Source of the DNA: Schistosoma haematobium
Lineage: Eukaryota; Platyhelminthes; Trematoda; Strigeidida; Schistosomatidae
Assembly: GCF_000699445.3 (NCBI RefSeq)
Contig: NC_067196.1
Location: 75,089,864-75,153,863 of the forward strand
Direction of reading: 5' to 3'
Length of the DNA: 64,000 nt
Shown here piece by piece: positions 10,179 through 22,893 of this stretch; position 1 is the first letter of the stretch, and each line of letters starts with the position of its first letter. The notes beneath the pieces were generated by a model. The model did no database searches and was not told the DNA's origin. It worked only from the letters and a program-made list of their open reading frames with translations. The position numbers were made by a program, and so were the translations under genes.

Positions 10179-11842
10179 TAGGTCCAAGGTTTCCCGTTGA
10201 CTACCTGTAACCAACACCTTACATCTCAACATAGTGCACGCAATACCAAGTCACTTAGACTAGTGTCCACAATACAACTTCATTGATAAAACCTAATTGG
10301 CTCTAAGAAGGATTCGACGTACATAGCATTGATCAATCGATTGTAAACTATTCTATCTGATGGTTCAAGATGTTAATTCAGGGAATAGGCGTTTTACTTA
10401 ACATTTTTACTATTATCTTTAAAAATATGGGTAATTTATATTAATTAGATTATTACGGAAGGATTACATTTACCCACATTTATTCAGGTAGTCATCGGTA
10501 CATGAGAATATATATTTTGTTTTTAAGCATAACAAAAATTGATTTTCTGTGAAATATTTTTCCTCTTTTCTAAGACATAACTTAGTTCATCGCACGCACG
10601 ATTACATTATATTTTTAATGTCAATTTTGCAAACTGGGCGTTTCCTATATACTATAAACTGTGTACTTGACTTCATATTTTAAATCTCCAAATTTAGTAA
10701 TTTCAGTACATGCATAAATGTGTACGTACTTATGTATTTATATGATCAGTGAGTTTTTCAATATTCATTGTAATACTGTTAATAATAATAATAATAAAGA
10801 AGAGATAGGCAGATATCCATTTTACCTGACAATGGATAAATGAATATTACTTATTCGTAATCAAGAGAATTCCTAAACTTTCATTTCATTCTGTGATAGA
10901 ATGAACCTTCATACTATACAGATATATCTATATTTACATTAAATTATGCATACAGCCCCAATTGTATTTTCATTTTCAATAAAAAATGTGCTCACATCGA
11001 CCACCAATATTCTGTTCTTGAAAGGGGAGAATTAGTAATCACGTGTAATTTTATTCTCTTTCTCATTGACTTACCAACTTCAGAAATGAATACACATGAT
11101 TTGTGACTGTAATCATGAAATAAACGGATGGATATATCATACTAAACATGTGTGTATGTGAGCACATAGCATGTTTACATGTAGCAAATATTCACACACG
11201 AACATACACACATGCAAACAACATAAATATATTCTAAGTAGTAAGGATTTTCCTAACCCTTCTTCCTTTTTCCAAAAAATAAGATTACCAATCTGTGCAG
11301 CCCACTTTATGGTGGGCATAACTATCTGACGAGTTATTATTTTTTCTTTCTAAAGAAAGGAAAAAGAAACAGGGCAACGTGAATTTTCTTCAATAAACTC
11401 TTGAAAACAATTAGATTATTGACTTAGCACCAGTTTATTGAGTGCTTTTTTTATTTTTCCTAATAGTAATATTGATTATTAAGAATACAGTTTTGCAAGT
11501 ATGTATTTGTGTGTGTTATTAATTTATCTGTTTGTTTTTTTAATAGTTAATTTCATCTCCCTATCACAGGTGAGAAGAGAAGAAATGAATAATAGGGGAA
11601 GTGAAGAGGAAACAAAACATGGAAGGAGTAATAGACGGAGCAATGGAATCGGCAGATTTGAAACGTCTATTAATTATTTCATGATATTCTTTTTTCTGAT
11701 TTGAGTGTTTATTTACTTACCTTAATCTACCTTTTTTGTTTCTGTTGTATTGCTTACTTCCCACATTTTCTGAGACCAGCTAAACTTGCTTAAATTAATA
11801 ATTTAAAATAACTGTTATACTATTTAACTGTTCAATTTTACA
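10179..11842. other. AT-rich sequence upstream of the short exon
   Basis: Short (ATA)n run at 10782-10797. The open frame 11501-11704 contains no recognisable domain. If the 11843 exon is the gene start, its 5' UTR and promoter would be here, but no promoter element can be assigned. Confidence 0.5.
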
Positions 11843-11879
11843 ATGACTTCTCGTCGTAAACAAACACGTCCTACGAAAA
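11843..11879 (+). CDS. Candidate first coding exon with NuRD-recruitment motif (MTSRRKQTRPTK)
   Basis: ATG (A at -3) opens MTSRRKQTRPTK and is followed after one more base by a consensus donor, GTAAGT, at 11880. The amino-terminal SRRKQxxP peptide is known from SALL, FOG (ZFPM) and BCL11 zinc-finger proteins, where it binds the RBBP4/7 subunits of the NuRD co-repressor. A tiny first exon carrying this motif is typical of those families. The exon ends in phase 1. The first exon of the zinc-finger gene at 56121 can be entered in phase 1 from an AG at 56119-56120. The split codon becomes AAC, and 198 coding bases then reach the next splice site in phase 0. So the exon may begin that gene, across a 44-kb intron. 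I do not recall this peptide in RREB1, so the link is inference from phase, strand and lack of another partner. Confidence 0.6.
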
Positions 11880-13399
11880 GTAAGTCATTAATGGGTAAAG
11901 TAAATATCTATATAGCTGATACTTTATTAAAAAGACGTATTATTATTATTATTATTAATTTATTTGGTAACGGTTATCTGTGATCGGAAATATTTCATAA
12001 GATTCCGTATCCAGGCTAATATGTAAGAATATCAACATGTAGTGAAGTAAGTGTGAATATGTGAATCGGTAGTTGGGAACCTAAGAACAGTTTGGATGAA
12101 CTGGAGGGATATTACAATTTCAAATGAAAAATGAATAAAACTCTAGCTGTATTACTCATTCCCATTCAATAGAGTGTGCGTAACCGATAGTTCATAAGTA
12201 GATTTGACCTTATTAATATGTTACCCAGATCATACAGAACCACTTTTTTATATGCTCTCCGAAATCACTTAATTTAGTATGCAAAACTGTAACTATAATC
12301 CATATAATTCAGTCAGTACAGAAGATATAGGTCACTCTTTACTCTCTTAATAATACGGATTACCCGAAAATTTATTTCTTCCCACATACCTTAATTATGT
12401 TATGTTGAATGAAGCCACTGAATATTTGTATAAATAAATCCCTTGGTTATTTTAAAACAGAATGCGGGTATTGAATAGAGTACAGTTTTTTGAATACAAC
12501 ATTCAACAAGGATTTCTTAAGACAGTTTTATAAAACGTAAACTATAAATCGTAAACTACACTATTTGAGTTGTTCAAGTCATTGTCGTCTCTCATAGTGG
12601 ATTGTTTTGATATATAAAAAAAACATAATTTTATGAGAAATGGGCAAGTGTTACTGCAGTTCAATATCTGTTCTAAAATCTTTTAACTTTTATAAGTTCA
12701 TGTATGATAACTAACTATTTATGGTAAGATATGATCCAACTTATTATTCTGACATTTTTACACTAATTGGCAACTTAGAACTAAGTAGTTCAACCAATTA
12801 GGTACCAAAATTTTTCTTGAATTTGTGCATTCTCACTTTGTAGTCAACTATACGATAAATGTGTTGATAAATTTTTTTATTTATATTGGTCAATATTATA
12901 TTGATAACATGCAGCCAAGACGAATAGCTACCCTATGATTGAATTCTAACATTAGCATACAAAATCTATTTCCCTGTAAATATTTTATATGATAAGAAAA
13001 CACACAAATGAAATCTATTTTATCATGAAGAATGATTGCAGATTTTTTCTTTTGTTTGGATATTTAACAGGTAATCAGCTTTAGAGTTTGAATAAAGGAT
13101 GATTTTAGACTAACTGTTGATGGAAATGTTTAGTCAAAATAAATTGTGACTCTTAATAGAATCCAAGACATTAGGGTTTTTCTCCTATTTGATCATTATT
13201 AGTTGGGTATTAGTAGGAAGTTCATCATTGTTCTTCAAGTTTTTTCTGATATAAATCTGTAGTAAAAAAAAACTAACTATTTATTTAATCACAAATGTTT
13301 ACTAGTCGTTTACTAAAATGATTGATGATGCTATAATAGCAATTGAGGGATATTTGCTTGTAAAACTAAAAGATTGCTTAATCATATACATAATAATAT
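11880..13399. other. AT-rich non-coding sequence, possible start of a very long intron
   Basis: A (TTA)n microsatellite lies at 11938-11957. Nothing else recognised. Confidence 0.5.
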
Positions 13400-13520
13400 G
13401 TGGAGAAATTTGAACACATCACTTCTACCTGAAGTTTTTGCTGATGATGATGGTGTTCAGAAGAACATTTAGTGCTTGACGACTAAACTATCCAGCTCAC
13501 AGAACAAAACTCCACTTAAA
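13400..13520 (+). repeat. Dispersed repeat shared with 32385-32490
   Basis: The stretch around 'acttctacctgaagttt' and 'gctgatgatgatgg', running to 'cagaacaaaactcca', reappears inverted at about 32385-32490 with scattered differences. The element family is not identified. Confidence 0.55.
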
Positions 13521-14375
13521 ATTGCTTCATCTCCTCCCCCCACCCACCTCTCAGTCATTGATACTATGAACTTCCAGAAATACATAAATTTAAAGAAGGT
13601 AATTCCTTCTTTCTATTTAACTTATATTCTTTCATATTACTCTTTTTGAAAAAAAAAACTCAAGTGAATAGAACTGTAATTCAATAATTTATTCATTAAA
13701 AACCTACAGTCTCATAATAACTTATTAGATTTAGTGCATTTTTATATGATTACCATTAAACTGAATGTATATGGTACAACATAAGAGTAATGATAAACAA
13801 TTTGCACTTTATTAAATGTATATGCACTTAGAAGCTGTAAATGAAGAATACTTTTTTTGTGTTCTTAATGTTATCATATTAGGATTAAAGAGAATACATG
13901 AAACAGTTATATTATCAACAATATTGATAAGGGTTATTCATGACAATAGGATAGAAGGAAGATTTTAAACATCAAATTATATGAATTTATATTTAAGTAC
14001 GATAATTAATTGTTAAGAAGAAGAAGAAGAAAAAAAAAGCAAACAGTAAAATTCAAAAATCAATTGCACTTAAAATGAATATGATGAATAAGATTGGTTT
14101 TCTTTTATATCGGATTATTTCCAAAGTATAGATTTAATTCAATGATATGTAGTGGTTGGTTCTATGTCGAGTTCATATAGCTTATTCTAACTTCTGGACA
14201 AACTAATTTATCCATTCTTCTCAAGTTACATTCTGACTTTGTTAATTATTCACTTATGAATCCCTGACTGTTTTTATGTGGGTGTATATATGTGTATATC
14301 TTATCCCAATCATCATCTGTCTGTAGCTTATTTTTGTGTGATTATAAATATTGATTAACGTTTGATTAAATGGTG
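13521..14375. other. AT-rich non-coding sequence
   Basis: A short GAA-type run lies at 14018-14032. Otherwise nothing recognised. Confidence 0.5.
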
Positions 14376-14575
14376 TTGGCTGACATGCCTTCTCCATTGA
14401 GCGTTCTTTTTTCGCTTCTTTCGCTATATCTCTTTGATTGTCTGTTCCGATCAACGATTATACAAAATATACGTATTCGCGATCCATTCTCGTACTTGAC
14501 TTATTTAATTCCGTTATACACTAACGTGAATTAAGTCGATAATTATATACAAGAATAGTTAGAATGTATACTTCG
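14376..14575 (+). repeat. Dispersed repeat related to the 34-kb fold-back
   Basis: 'ccttctccattgagcgt', 'gattgtctgttccgatcaacg', 'aaaatatacgtattc' and 'ttaagtcgataattatatac' appear in the same order in the right half of the 34008-34325 fold-back. Only one half is present here. It could be part of an LTR, but no element body was found next to it. Confidence 0.55.
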
Positions 14576-16717
14576 ACAGCAATCATTCATACGCTCTACT
14601 TGGAGTCAAATATAGGGCCACAAAAGATATATTGAAGTCCAATTGTGACTAATGTTTTTTTTAAATATATTGACATTTGAATAATAAAACAGTAGAATAT
14701 GAGGAACGATATATTTATAAAATTTAGCTACTAAGGTGTTTTAATAAGTAAAATAGTATGGTCTCTATTCATTAATACAAATAAAACATTAAGCGAGACA
14801 TCTTGGTTATCCGAGCGAGAACTAACATCTTTATAGTTAAATCATTCACTGTATGAGAGTATTAGTTACTATCCTATTACTATTTTATATCATCTTGTTC
14901 CTAGATATAGAAACCAGTGGTATGTGTGGTTGTATTTTTGCATTGCTTAACTTTATCATTTATCAGTGAAATATTCATTTTTTTTCCTAAAGTTCATTAG
15001 AATATGTCTTAATTTGGAGATTTTTAAAAGTGTTGTGCATTAATATAGTTTATTTATCAACTTCCTATAAGAATATTGATTTAAAATGCTTTTCCAACTC
15101 TAATATATACATCCAGTTATTAACATTTCCATGTATGTGGCCAGGTTCTCTATTCTATAATGAACTAAATAATCGTCTTAAACTTATATTTTACTTATTT
15201 ATTAATATGGAGGAAATCTTTATGGTATTCTGCAACGTTTATTTATCGTTCCAAAGAAGTCTTCACTTGGAACTGACATGAATATTTATAAATTAAGGAA
15301 GATAGAGTAGTTAGTACGTCCTATTCTGAAACGTCTCAGTGACAGGACACAGAAAGTATTAAAAAACCAGATACTGACTCGATTTTGCAGTTGTATCATA
15401 GTCCTTGTGAAATCCGAAGGTCCTGAGTTTTATTTTTTACGTAGTCATGAGTGAACACGACTGTGAGATCTTAATATAACACAAAAAAGATACCACTTAA
15501 TTGTAAACAGTTGTTTGGCGACTGTCAGTTCTTAATGAAAAATTTCAGTAAATAGTCCAAAATCTTTAAGAACCCACTAAAATACCTATAACGTTAATTC
15601 ATGTGTACTATTTACTGATAGTAGTCTATTAGATTGATGAAAGATCTCAATTAATTCCTGTGGATAATGATACAAAATGAATTAAAAGCGTATGTGAAAA
15701 TATTTCAGTAAACTAAAGCATAGTTTTGCTACGTTGTAATTGACTTTGAAGAATTGTTATAAATTTAATTGTGATATAGAGGTGCTTTTTATCTCAAATC
15801 CTAAATTCTTTGCAATGGTTGTACTCTATATTATTAGAAAGTATCAAGTTGTCAGTTATATTCGTCACAGATTGATCTCAGTTGGTGTGCCATCAAAAAC
15901 CAGAAAGCAGTAACAGTTGCTTCATGTTCGTATGAGATTTATCAACAGTCCACACAGATGAAACTACTAGAGATCGAACAAAATACCTCTCAGGTCTCGG
16001 AGCGGATGCTTAAATATTAGAAGGTGATGGGCTCGGTCCATGTTGGGGTTGTAGATAAGCACTATAAAGACGTTCCATAGTATTACGGAAAAGTTATTCA
16101 GTAGCTTCAGCTTTTCAGTAGTACCCTAGTTGAGATCATTCAGTGACAAACGATTTGCAGGTTAATGTTGTTTAGCAAGATTCTGTTTTACGGGCATTAG
16201 AGAGGGAGTGACTCTAAAAAGACTCTAAACGGAATTTTATTGAAGAATACAAACTACACATCAAACTGGTCCCCACAAAATCTGCTTAGTTAAGCTATAA
16301 GACGGTTTAAATCTCATACATTGTTCACCAAAATCACGTTACATTTCGATGTATAAATCTGACTATCTTGAAGAATGAGAAGCAGGAAAATAAATTTTTC
16401 CTTCATTTTACTGTACTCCATTAACCAACCATAAATATTTACTGTTTGATGGATAAATTTTCTACCTCTATGCAAAAATTCATCATTCTGTTTTCCATAT
16501 GTCTTTTACAATGTGATTGTTTGAATTTAGTGGGATAATTTAAGACAAACATACCCTGATGATAAAAAGGCAGAGAACATGAGTGTAGACACACACAGCT
16601 TCAATTTATTAACGGAAAAAATAACCCAGTGACCAATGATTTTGAATGACAAAATTATGGTTCAGCTAAAAAACAAAATTTGCTTTTCTATCACTGTAAA
16701 TACATTTTACTATAGAT
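14576..16717. other. AT-rich non-coding sequence with a possible SINE trace
   Basis: Around 15400-15480 there are words reminiscent of the tRNA-derived SINE ('aaggtcctgagttt', 'agtcatgagtgaac') but too decayed to call. The segment 15960-16200 is less AT-rich and may be an old repeat. The open frame 15030-15281 has no supporting feature. Confidence 0.45.
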
Positions 16718-17115
16718 AATAATAATAATTATTATTAGAAGCTTTATTCAACATTTTATTTTTGGTACAACATAGAATTCTCAGCATAAAGTATTTCAAC
16801 AAGTTTCCTTTTCTTATACCTTGATCGATTGTGACGATAAATTTTGAATGATGACCAGTTAGATGTTAGGAGTTCGGTAATCCACATTTGATTAATGTTC
16901 ATTCGTTTCAATGCATATTGCCGGCCACCTTGATGTCGCTGATTGTACCTTTTTGTATCCCGTATAGCGAAAGGTTGTAAACTTTTCATAAACGCGCCTG
17001 AATAGATTGTGTGCATAATAGACATAATGATGTGCTAAAACAAACAATAAAACAGATAACTTGATGAAATATCTAGATCGGAGGAACAAGTAGCCCAGAT
17101 ATTCAAGCAGGCCGC
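16718..17115 (-). mobile_element. Solo copy of the 395-bp SINE-like repeat
   Basis: It matches 6400-6794 along its length with divergence: 'aagctttattcaac', 'gaattctcagcataaagtatttcaacaag', 'ttagatgttaggag', 'gaaaggttgtaaacttttca', 'agcccagatattcaagcaggc'. The (ATT)n run is at its left end (16718-16737). Minus-strand open frames over it do not match the frames over the other copies, so they are not conserved coding sequence. Confidence 0.72.
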
Positions 17116-17579
17116 CTTCAGTTAGCCTACTAATAATGCGATTGTGTTGTGAAACTGAGGTTACATGAAAACATGTAGCATAAAAACTGAAAAACACTAT
17201 AAAACTGGTTATTTCATAAGAATGTATTGTTCATTTACTTTCACTAAATTACAGTTAAGACCAGTTTATAGTGATATTGTTGTTTAATAGTCATTTATTA
17301 ATTACAGTAAAGTATTTGACTCAAATTTCCTAAGAACATTTCTATTACTAGTCGTTAGTTTAATTGTTATAGAATTAAGTGAATATATTCACCAACGAGA
17401 TTTTCTCAGAGATTGTTTTCCTTATAAACTAATATTAACTGGACAGCTATTCAGATTAAGGCGAAATTCTACTGTTGTTATTAATTTGAGACTCTTTATA
17501 GAAACTCCTATTTACTAAAAATTCAAACCAGTTGATTTTAGTTGATGATGAAAATGATCTTCGAAATAAACAAAGATTT
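17116..17579. other. AT-rich non-coding sequence
   Basis: Nothing recognised. Confidence 0.5.
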
Positions 17580-17885
17580 GAAGGGGTTTTATGGAGATTG
17601 TAGTAATTCCAATAGTAACTCACTGAAGACAATGGTGGATGTGTCACTCAATCTCATGGATTAGTTAAAGTTAGACATTATTACCATCGGATATCAGCTC
17701 AGTGGTCTAGTGGTTAAGCCCTCGCGTACGAGACCAGTAGGTCTTGTCTTCGAATCTCGCGAGGCGGTGTCATGGATGCGCACTGCTGAGAAGTCCCACA
17801 ATAGGAATCAACGGCCGTCCAGTGCTTCGAGGTTTTCTATGGTGGTCTAGCTTCAACTGACTCATGATTTTAACTATTGAAACAA
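17580..17885 (+). mobile_element. tRNA-derived SINE with decayed hammerhead
   Basis: It begins with a reversed copy of its own 3' tail ('aggggttttatggagattgtag', 17582 on), then switches into the forward element at 'actcactgaagac'. The pol III A box is in 'cagtggtctagtggttaag' (about 17699) and the B box is 'cttcgaatctc' (about 17750). The hammerhead has CTGAGAA instead of CTGAGGA, and 'ggaatcaa' where GGACGAA is expected, so it should be dead. The 3' part 'ccgtccagtgcttcgagg ... tagcttcaactgactcatgat' is the family's typical end. Confidence 0.82.
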
Positions 17886-19317
17886 AGATCTCTTCAAAAT
17901 CATTCACATAAAATGGAATTTTATTTGCTATAAATCTAAATGAAAGGGAAAGAATAGGTGTTAAAAGATATAATGAAAACACATAAGTGCACATTTTTTT
18001 ACTATAAAGATGAATGAGTAGAGTACTTGGTGATTCAGGCGAAAAGAAACATCATCAGTGATGAAGTTTTAGAATTTTCATTAGTTAGAAAACATAATCA
18101 CTAATATGGAAGATCCTAATTTTAATATCATGGTACCTGAATCATTTGTTCAACTCAGTCAGTCAGTCAGCTACAACGTAGGACCAGGCACATATGTGCA
18201 TTGTTCCAAGTTGCCATGCCGCATTAGCACAACAAGATGAACACCAAATTCATAGAATTAGCTAATTCAGTGGTGGTAATATATAAAAGAAAGATTGCAT
18301 ATGAGGATATAGTACAGCAAGAAAGAATTAGTTCGCAGAAATAAAGGTATGAAGCAATTTTAATCTCTTAGTTTAAGAGAAGACAAAGAGTCTATACACC
18401 GACGCTTATTACAGTAGTCCAATAACTATTGGGTCATTTGAATAATTCAGAAATAAATAAATAAAATTCAGATGTACTGATGAGGTTCATAAATAATTTA
18501 ATTTTGAAAAGAATGATTTCATTGATAGAATTGTACACATCAATAGATGTTATTATCAAACTCCCTATATTTGTTTTTATTGGATTTGAATTAAGAAGTG
18601 TCATAAGTCATCTCTCATGGCCTGAATATCTAACCTATTTCTCCAGCCCATATGAAACGTTCATGTATATATATTGTTTGTTTAAAATTTCCCATTTTTG
18701 CCTAAAAAGGTGACTAGATTAGGTTATTTTTATATAAGTTGATTAAAGGCAGTTTTCAATCAGAATGTGATGTTAGTTCAAAAGCCACCATTGAAGTCTC
18801 AAATAAAAAACAATGTCTTTCTTCCGTCAATTAATCTAACAATGTACCTTAAAAGTGTAGATTTATAATCACTGATTAAATCAGCTTCAAGTGTAAATTC
18901 CCATTTCATGAGTTTTGTTTTTCATTAGTTAGTAATTATTTACAATTACCATGATATGTTCTAATTACGACAATGAGACCTGATATATAGGAATAAATCA
19001 TCAAAGATTATTCAAACAGTAGTCAGTCAATCAAGTAGAAAAGAAATAGCATGAAAAACTAGCTAACATAAAGGTTCAGGTTGACGCTAATTTTCTGCTA
19101 GAAAATACAACCTAATAAAGAATATAGAATTCCGCTAGCAAACATGAACAAGGTTAGGTTGTTTTGTACTGATATCAGATAACTTTAAGAAATATTTTAA
19201 GAGCAATTCAAAAGATTAAATCATTTTAAATGTATCCATTAACTAGAAATTTCATTAATCAGTGATCGATTGAAAGTTCTTTGATAATTCTAGTTATATT
19301 TATGCAAAGAGTAATCA
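17886..19317. other. AT-rich non-coding sequence
   Basis: A (CAGT)n run lies at about 18155-18175. The frame 18480-18713 has no domain or splice context. No other structure seen. Confidence 0.5.
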
Positions 19318-19770
19318 TTATTATTATTATTATCATCCTTGAGCGATAAATGGAACTATTACTTTGTTGTCCAACCTGTGTCCAATGTGCTTCACTGATT
19401 CCAAGTACTTCCAGATTGTGTCTTTTCATTTTGACAGCAACTTGGATGACTCTCCTGGTCTCCTACATTGTACGAGCATTCCATGTATCTAAATTAATGG
19501 TTGCTCTGGTTGTCAGAAGGGGCATTGGCCTCATGACTTCCGAAGAAACTTGGCTTTCACCATGAGGCGTCATAACTCTTCTGAATGAAGACATTCTAAC
19601 TCCCAGGGTAGAGTTTAAATGGTTGGAAATATATTTACTGGTTAGCGTTTTATTTAGCGAGTTGGTGTTCTACGGGATGGTTTCGCTAACCCCATACCCG
19701 ATCCTGGGACTAGTAGTAGCCTTAGAGGGCCTGTAGGAGGAGTTAGATGGCACTATGGACTTGAAAACTA
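19318..19770 (-). pseudogene. RTE-clade 5' end: leader plus start of apurinic-type endonuclease, fused to a (TAA)n tail
   Basis: On the minus strand the frame reads MRPMPLLTTRATINLDTWNA, RTM, a stop, ETRRVIQVAVKMKRHNL and EVLGISEAHWTQVGQQ. The words TWNxRTM and GISExHWTQ mark the start of the endonuclease domain of schistosome RTE/SR2 elements, which nicks the target DNA. About 150 bp upstream lie the same leader words as at 1335-1460. The copy then stops abruptly and is followed by a (TAA)n run (19318-19333). Everything from mid-endonuclease to the 3' UTR is therefore missing, and the 5' end is joined to a tail-like microsatellite. A stop also interrupts the endonuclease. Plus-strand frames here are shadows. 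Confidence 0.8.
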
Positions 19771-20226
19771 TTTAGTTACATTCTGTGAATCGCCACTAAC
19801 ACTTATAAATAAACGTTAGAACCTTTTATCTTGACTAATCATAATTGATTGGAATCATTGGACTCGTTGAATTTACTAGATAACCAGTTTCATTGACATA
19901 AACAGTTTTAATGTTCTGCTTTATTGAAATTCTCGTAAAGAACATAATAACATGAAGATGTAACCAATAATTCCATAACAATATACGACATTAAGTATAG
20001 GTATGTATTATAAGATGTTTGTGATTTAGAATTATAGCCAATCGTTAGGAAAATGCTCTATAATACAGCTTAATGTTCAATGGATCTTTTAGTCAACTCG
20101 AATAATTATCAATTGGCATTATAGATTATTTTATCGACAGAATAGTTACTGTCCCATTAGGCTGTAGAACGACACTGGATGAGTAAAGCTGTGCTTTTTG
20201 AAAAACATTTGCTAATTCAACTTGAG

Positions 20227-20270
<44 letters not shown>

Positions 20271-20379
20271 GCATTAGTGATTAACAGATAGGCAGTAAAT
20301 TATTAAGACACCTATGATATAGCCAATATATATATAATATTATATGCATAGGGATTTGTGGACATTGTAGTCGACCTAA
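19771..20379. other. AT-rich sequence containing a (TA)n tract
   Basis: Contains the (TA)n tract at 20229-20267 and a shorter one near 20325-20345. Confidence 0.6.
20229..20267. repeat. (TA)n microsatellite
   Basis: Uninterrupted alternating AT, 39 bases. Confidence 0.97.
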
Positions 20380-20560
20380 GCTAGACCACCATTGAAAACC
20401 CGGAAGCACTGGATGGCCGTTTTACACTAGTATGGGACTCCTCAGCAATGCACATTCAAGATGGATTTCCTAGGGTTCTAGTGGGAAACCGTGACTAGTG
20501 GAGTCCAATCCGTATCGGGTGTGAGTAAGTTATTCATCTCAGACAATGGATGAAGGGCTA
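20380..20560. mobile_element. Rearranged tRNA-derived SINE (inverted join)
   Basis: 20384-20455 is the 3' third on the minus strand ('taagctagaccaccattgaaaac', then the hammerhead region). From about 20463 the plus-strand 5' part follows ('gttctagtgggaaaccgtgac'). The tRNA-like middle is missing. In the hammerhead CTGAGGA is kept, but the GGACGAA part reads AGTGTAA on the minus strand, so it is inactive. Confidence 0.75.
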
Positions 20561-21529
20561 CACAAATATTGCCTCTTATGGGTAAACTTGATCATTCATG
20601 TTATTTCTAATCATTAATCTCATGCAAAATGATAGTAGGCGCTAAATTCTGCTTTTATTAAAAGTTTCATAGGTTAACTGGAAACTTTTAACAAAAAGAT
20701 TCCCTATTTCCACCTAATATAACTTTGAATAATTATTCCCATAAAATGAAACAGTTTGTAAGTGTTTATACTGGAAAGATATACAATAATTGAATTATTG
20801 AGTAGCTAATTTAGAAGAGCTTTTACAATTTTTGTGTTTCTGTCTAAACTTCCAGACAAGAGAGTGTTATTATCTCGTATATTGTTGATTTATACACAAA
20901 TATCTCAACTATATGCCATAGAATTCAATTACTTTAACATTTACGACTAGAAGTTACTTGATATTATTCATTTAAGTGACCAACATAGATTCTTTCTGGT
21001 ATGATGTAGTGGATGGGAATCAATATTTCATCCTTTACCGTAATATAATTTCAGGTCAGATGCTGGAAAAACGTCTCAAGTATATAATTATTTTTCACAG
21101 GTGAAATTATTAATAAAAACTTTAATGGATAACTTTTCTAGACCACTTATTTGAAAAGTGTTACCCTTCTGGAGTTTTGAAGAATTTAGGCACATATATG
21201 GAATAAAATCGACAAGTTACTTGTTCAATTGAAAATACTAATTATTCAAATGGCTTTGTGAAAGTAATCAACTTAGATATTTCTTAATAATGGATGACAA
21301 GCTGGTTTTGAAAGGTTGATTCTTCTAAACATCTTGTGACAAACAACATGTAAACAATTCATTTGTGGTGATTGGAAAATTCGAAAAAAAGATAACTCTT
21401 AGCTCCAGTTTGTAGTTTCCAGCGATCCCCAACTCCTGTGTATGATCCGCGTTGTAGTTGATGATAAAAATTTTTGGGCAAATTCTAATATTTGATCACT
21501 GTGGGTTCTTCAATAAATGTTACTGAAGT
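20561..21529. other. AT-rich non-coding sequence
   Basis: Nothing recognised. Confidence 0.5.
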
Positions 21530-21650
21530 CCTGAGTTTCATTCTCCCAAGGATTCGCAGGTGAACGCTGCCAGAAAGTTCCGTACTACACAAAACAGCCG
21601 TCAAGTGCTTAGCGTTTTCTAGTGGTTTTCTAGATAAGATCAGTCTGTGA
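21530..21650 (+). mobile_element. Heavily decayed SINE 3' part
   Basis: Words in the right order ('gtcctgagttt', 'gaacgctgcc', 'acaaaacagccgtcaagtgctt', 'gtggttttctag') match the SINE family, but no box or ribozyme core survives. Confidence 0.5.
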
Positions 21651-22855
21651 TGAAAAGAGTGAAAAATTCAACAAATCCCACCAGCCTTCTATGCTAGTAA
21701 TAGAAAATTGTTTCAAAGCAGAAATAAACTTAGACTGAATGTGTACAATTAATTATTGAGTATAAAATCATGAAGAAGCTGTTCTGCATAACATAGTACA
21801 GTTTAAAATTTATTTAGTATAAATTTAACAACATATTTTTACTGTTAGCTGACGTTTTGTTTAAGTTAACTGATTTTTTAAATGTTTGTCTGCTTCATGG
21901 ATTTATGACAAGAGCATTGTGTAACTTTTTAATGTGCAACTAATCTATTATGGTCTATTCTTAGTATTTGGCTCTTTTGAAAGCTTTAAAAGTGGGTGTG
22001 ATCAATATTTCACAAGCTAAATGTTTTTAGGTAGCTAGAAATAGTCGACACAAAACCCTGTTACATGCTCTTTGATAGTTCTCATCAATGTATACCAATA
22101 ATCTGGAAGAAACTGATGATACCTGTGGGATTTCGACGCACTGTATGCAGTTTCACAATCCGAGAACCTATCATTAGTCTATATGAACCACTGCTGATCT
22201 CCTATAGAACTGAGTTATTTGTGACTGATTGATTGTGTAGAAACCAGTCAATTGTAAGGTATGCTTTATACTTCTAGTAAAATTGTAGTAATTGGGTGAT
22301 CGATCAATTATTTTCATGAAATAAATTGAAGACCCAAATTCACGAATGATTTATAAATATAGTTTATTTCAAGTAAGGAAAAGACAATACACTGTTTCAT
22401 CCTATGTAATAACTTTGTAGTAATATCCTCATAGTGATTACATCATTAAGATATTGCTAAGTTATGATTTATTCATTATAATTCCTTGAATTCTATCAGA
22501 TTCTGATAATTTTCGATATCCATTCGGTGAACTATCAGTTTGTTTCATTAAAAAAGATAAGTTACTATTATGAGAAAGAGAGAATGAGTGAGTAAAGAAA
22601 GAATTTTACCATATCAATCAATATATTGAAACATTTAAGTCATATCAACTTATCTAATAAATAGTCACTCAGATAGTTAGTTAGTTAACTATTAAAGTCT
22701 ATAAATTAAGCGTGTGAAAATGTACACATAGATATCTATTTAATGAATGAGTTCATTTATGATAAATACACTAGTTTATTTAATTATATGCGAGAACCGG
22801 TGTTCGAAGGATTATTTCTACAAACATAGATAAATATCAACACAATATATACATA

Positions 22856-22858
<3 letters not shown>

Positions 22859-22890
<32 letters not shown>
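22859..22890. repeat. (AT)n microsatellite
   Basis: 32 bases of alternating AT. Confidence 0.96.

Positions 22891-22893
<3 letters not shown>

Noticed and set aside
11501..11704. Open frame with an internal 'cacag' / 'gtgaga' splice-like junction
   Set aside because: It could be read as a micro-exon end, but there is no conserved peptide and no phase partner to support it.
17699..17760. tRNA-like A and B boxes in the SINEs as possible tRNA genes
   Set aside because: No cloverleaf with acceptor stem could be traced, and the boxes recur only inside the repeat family, so they are SINE promoters, not tRNA genes.
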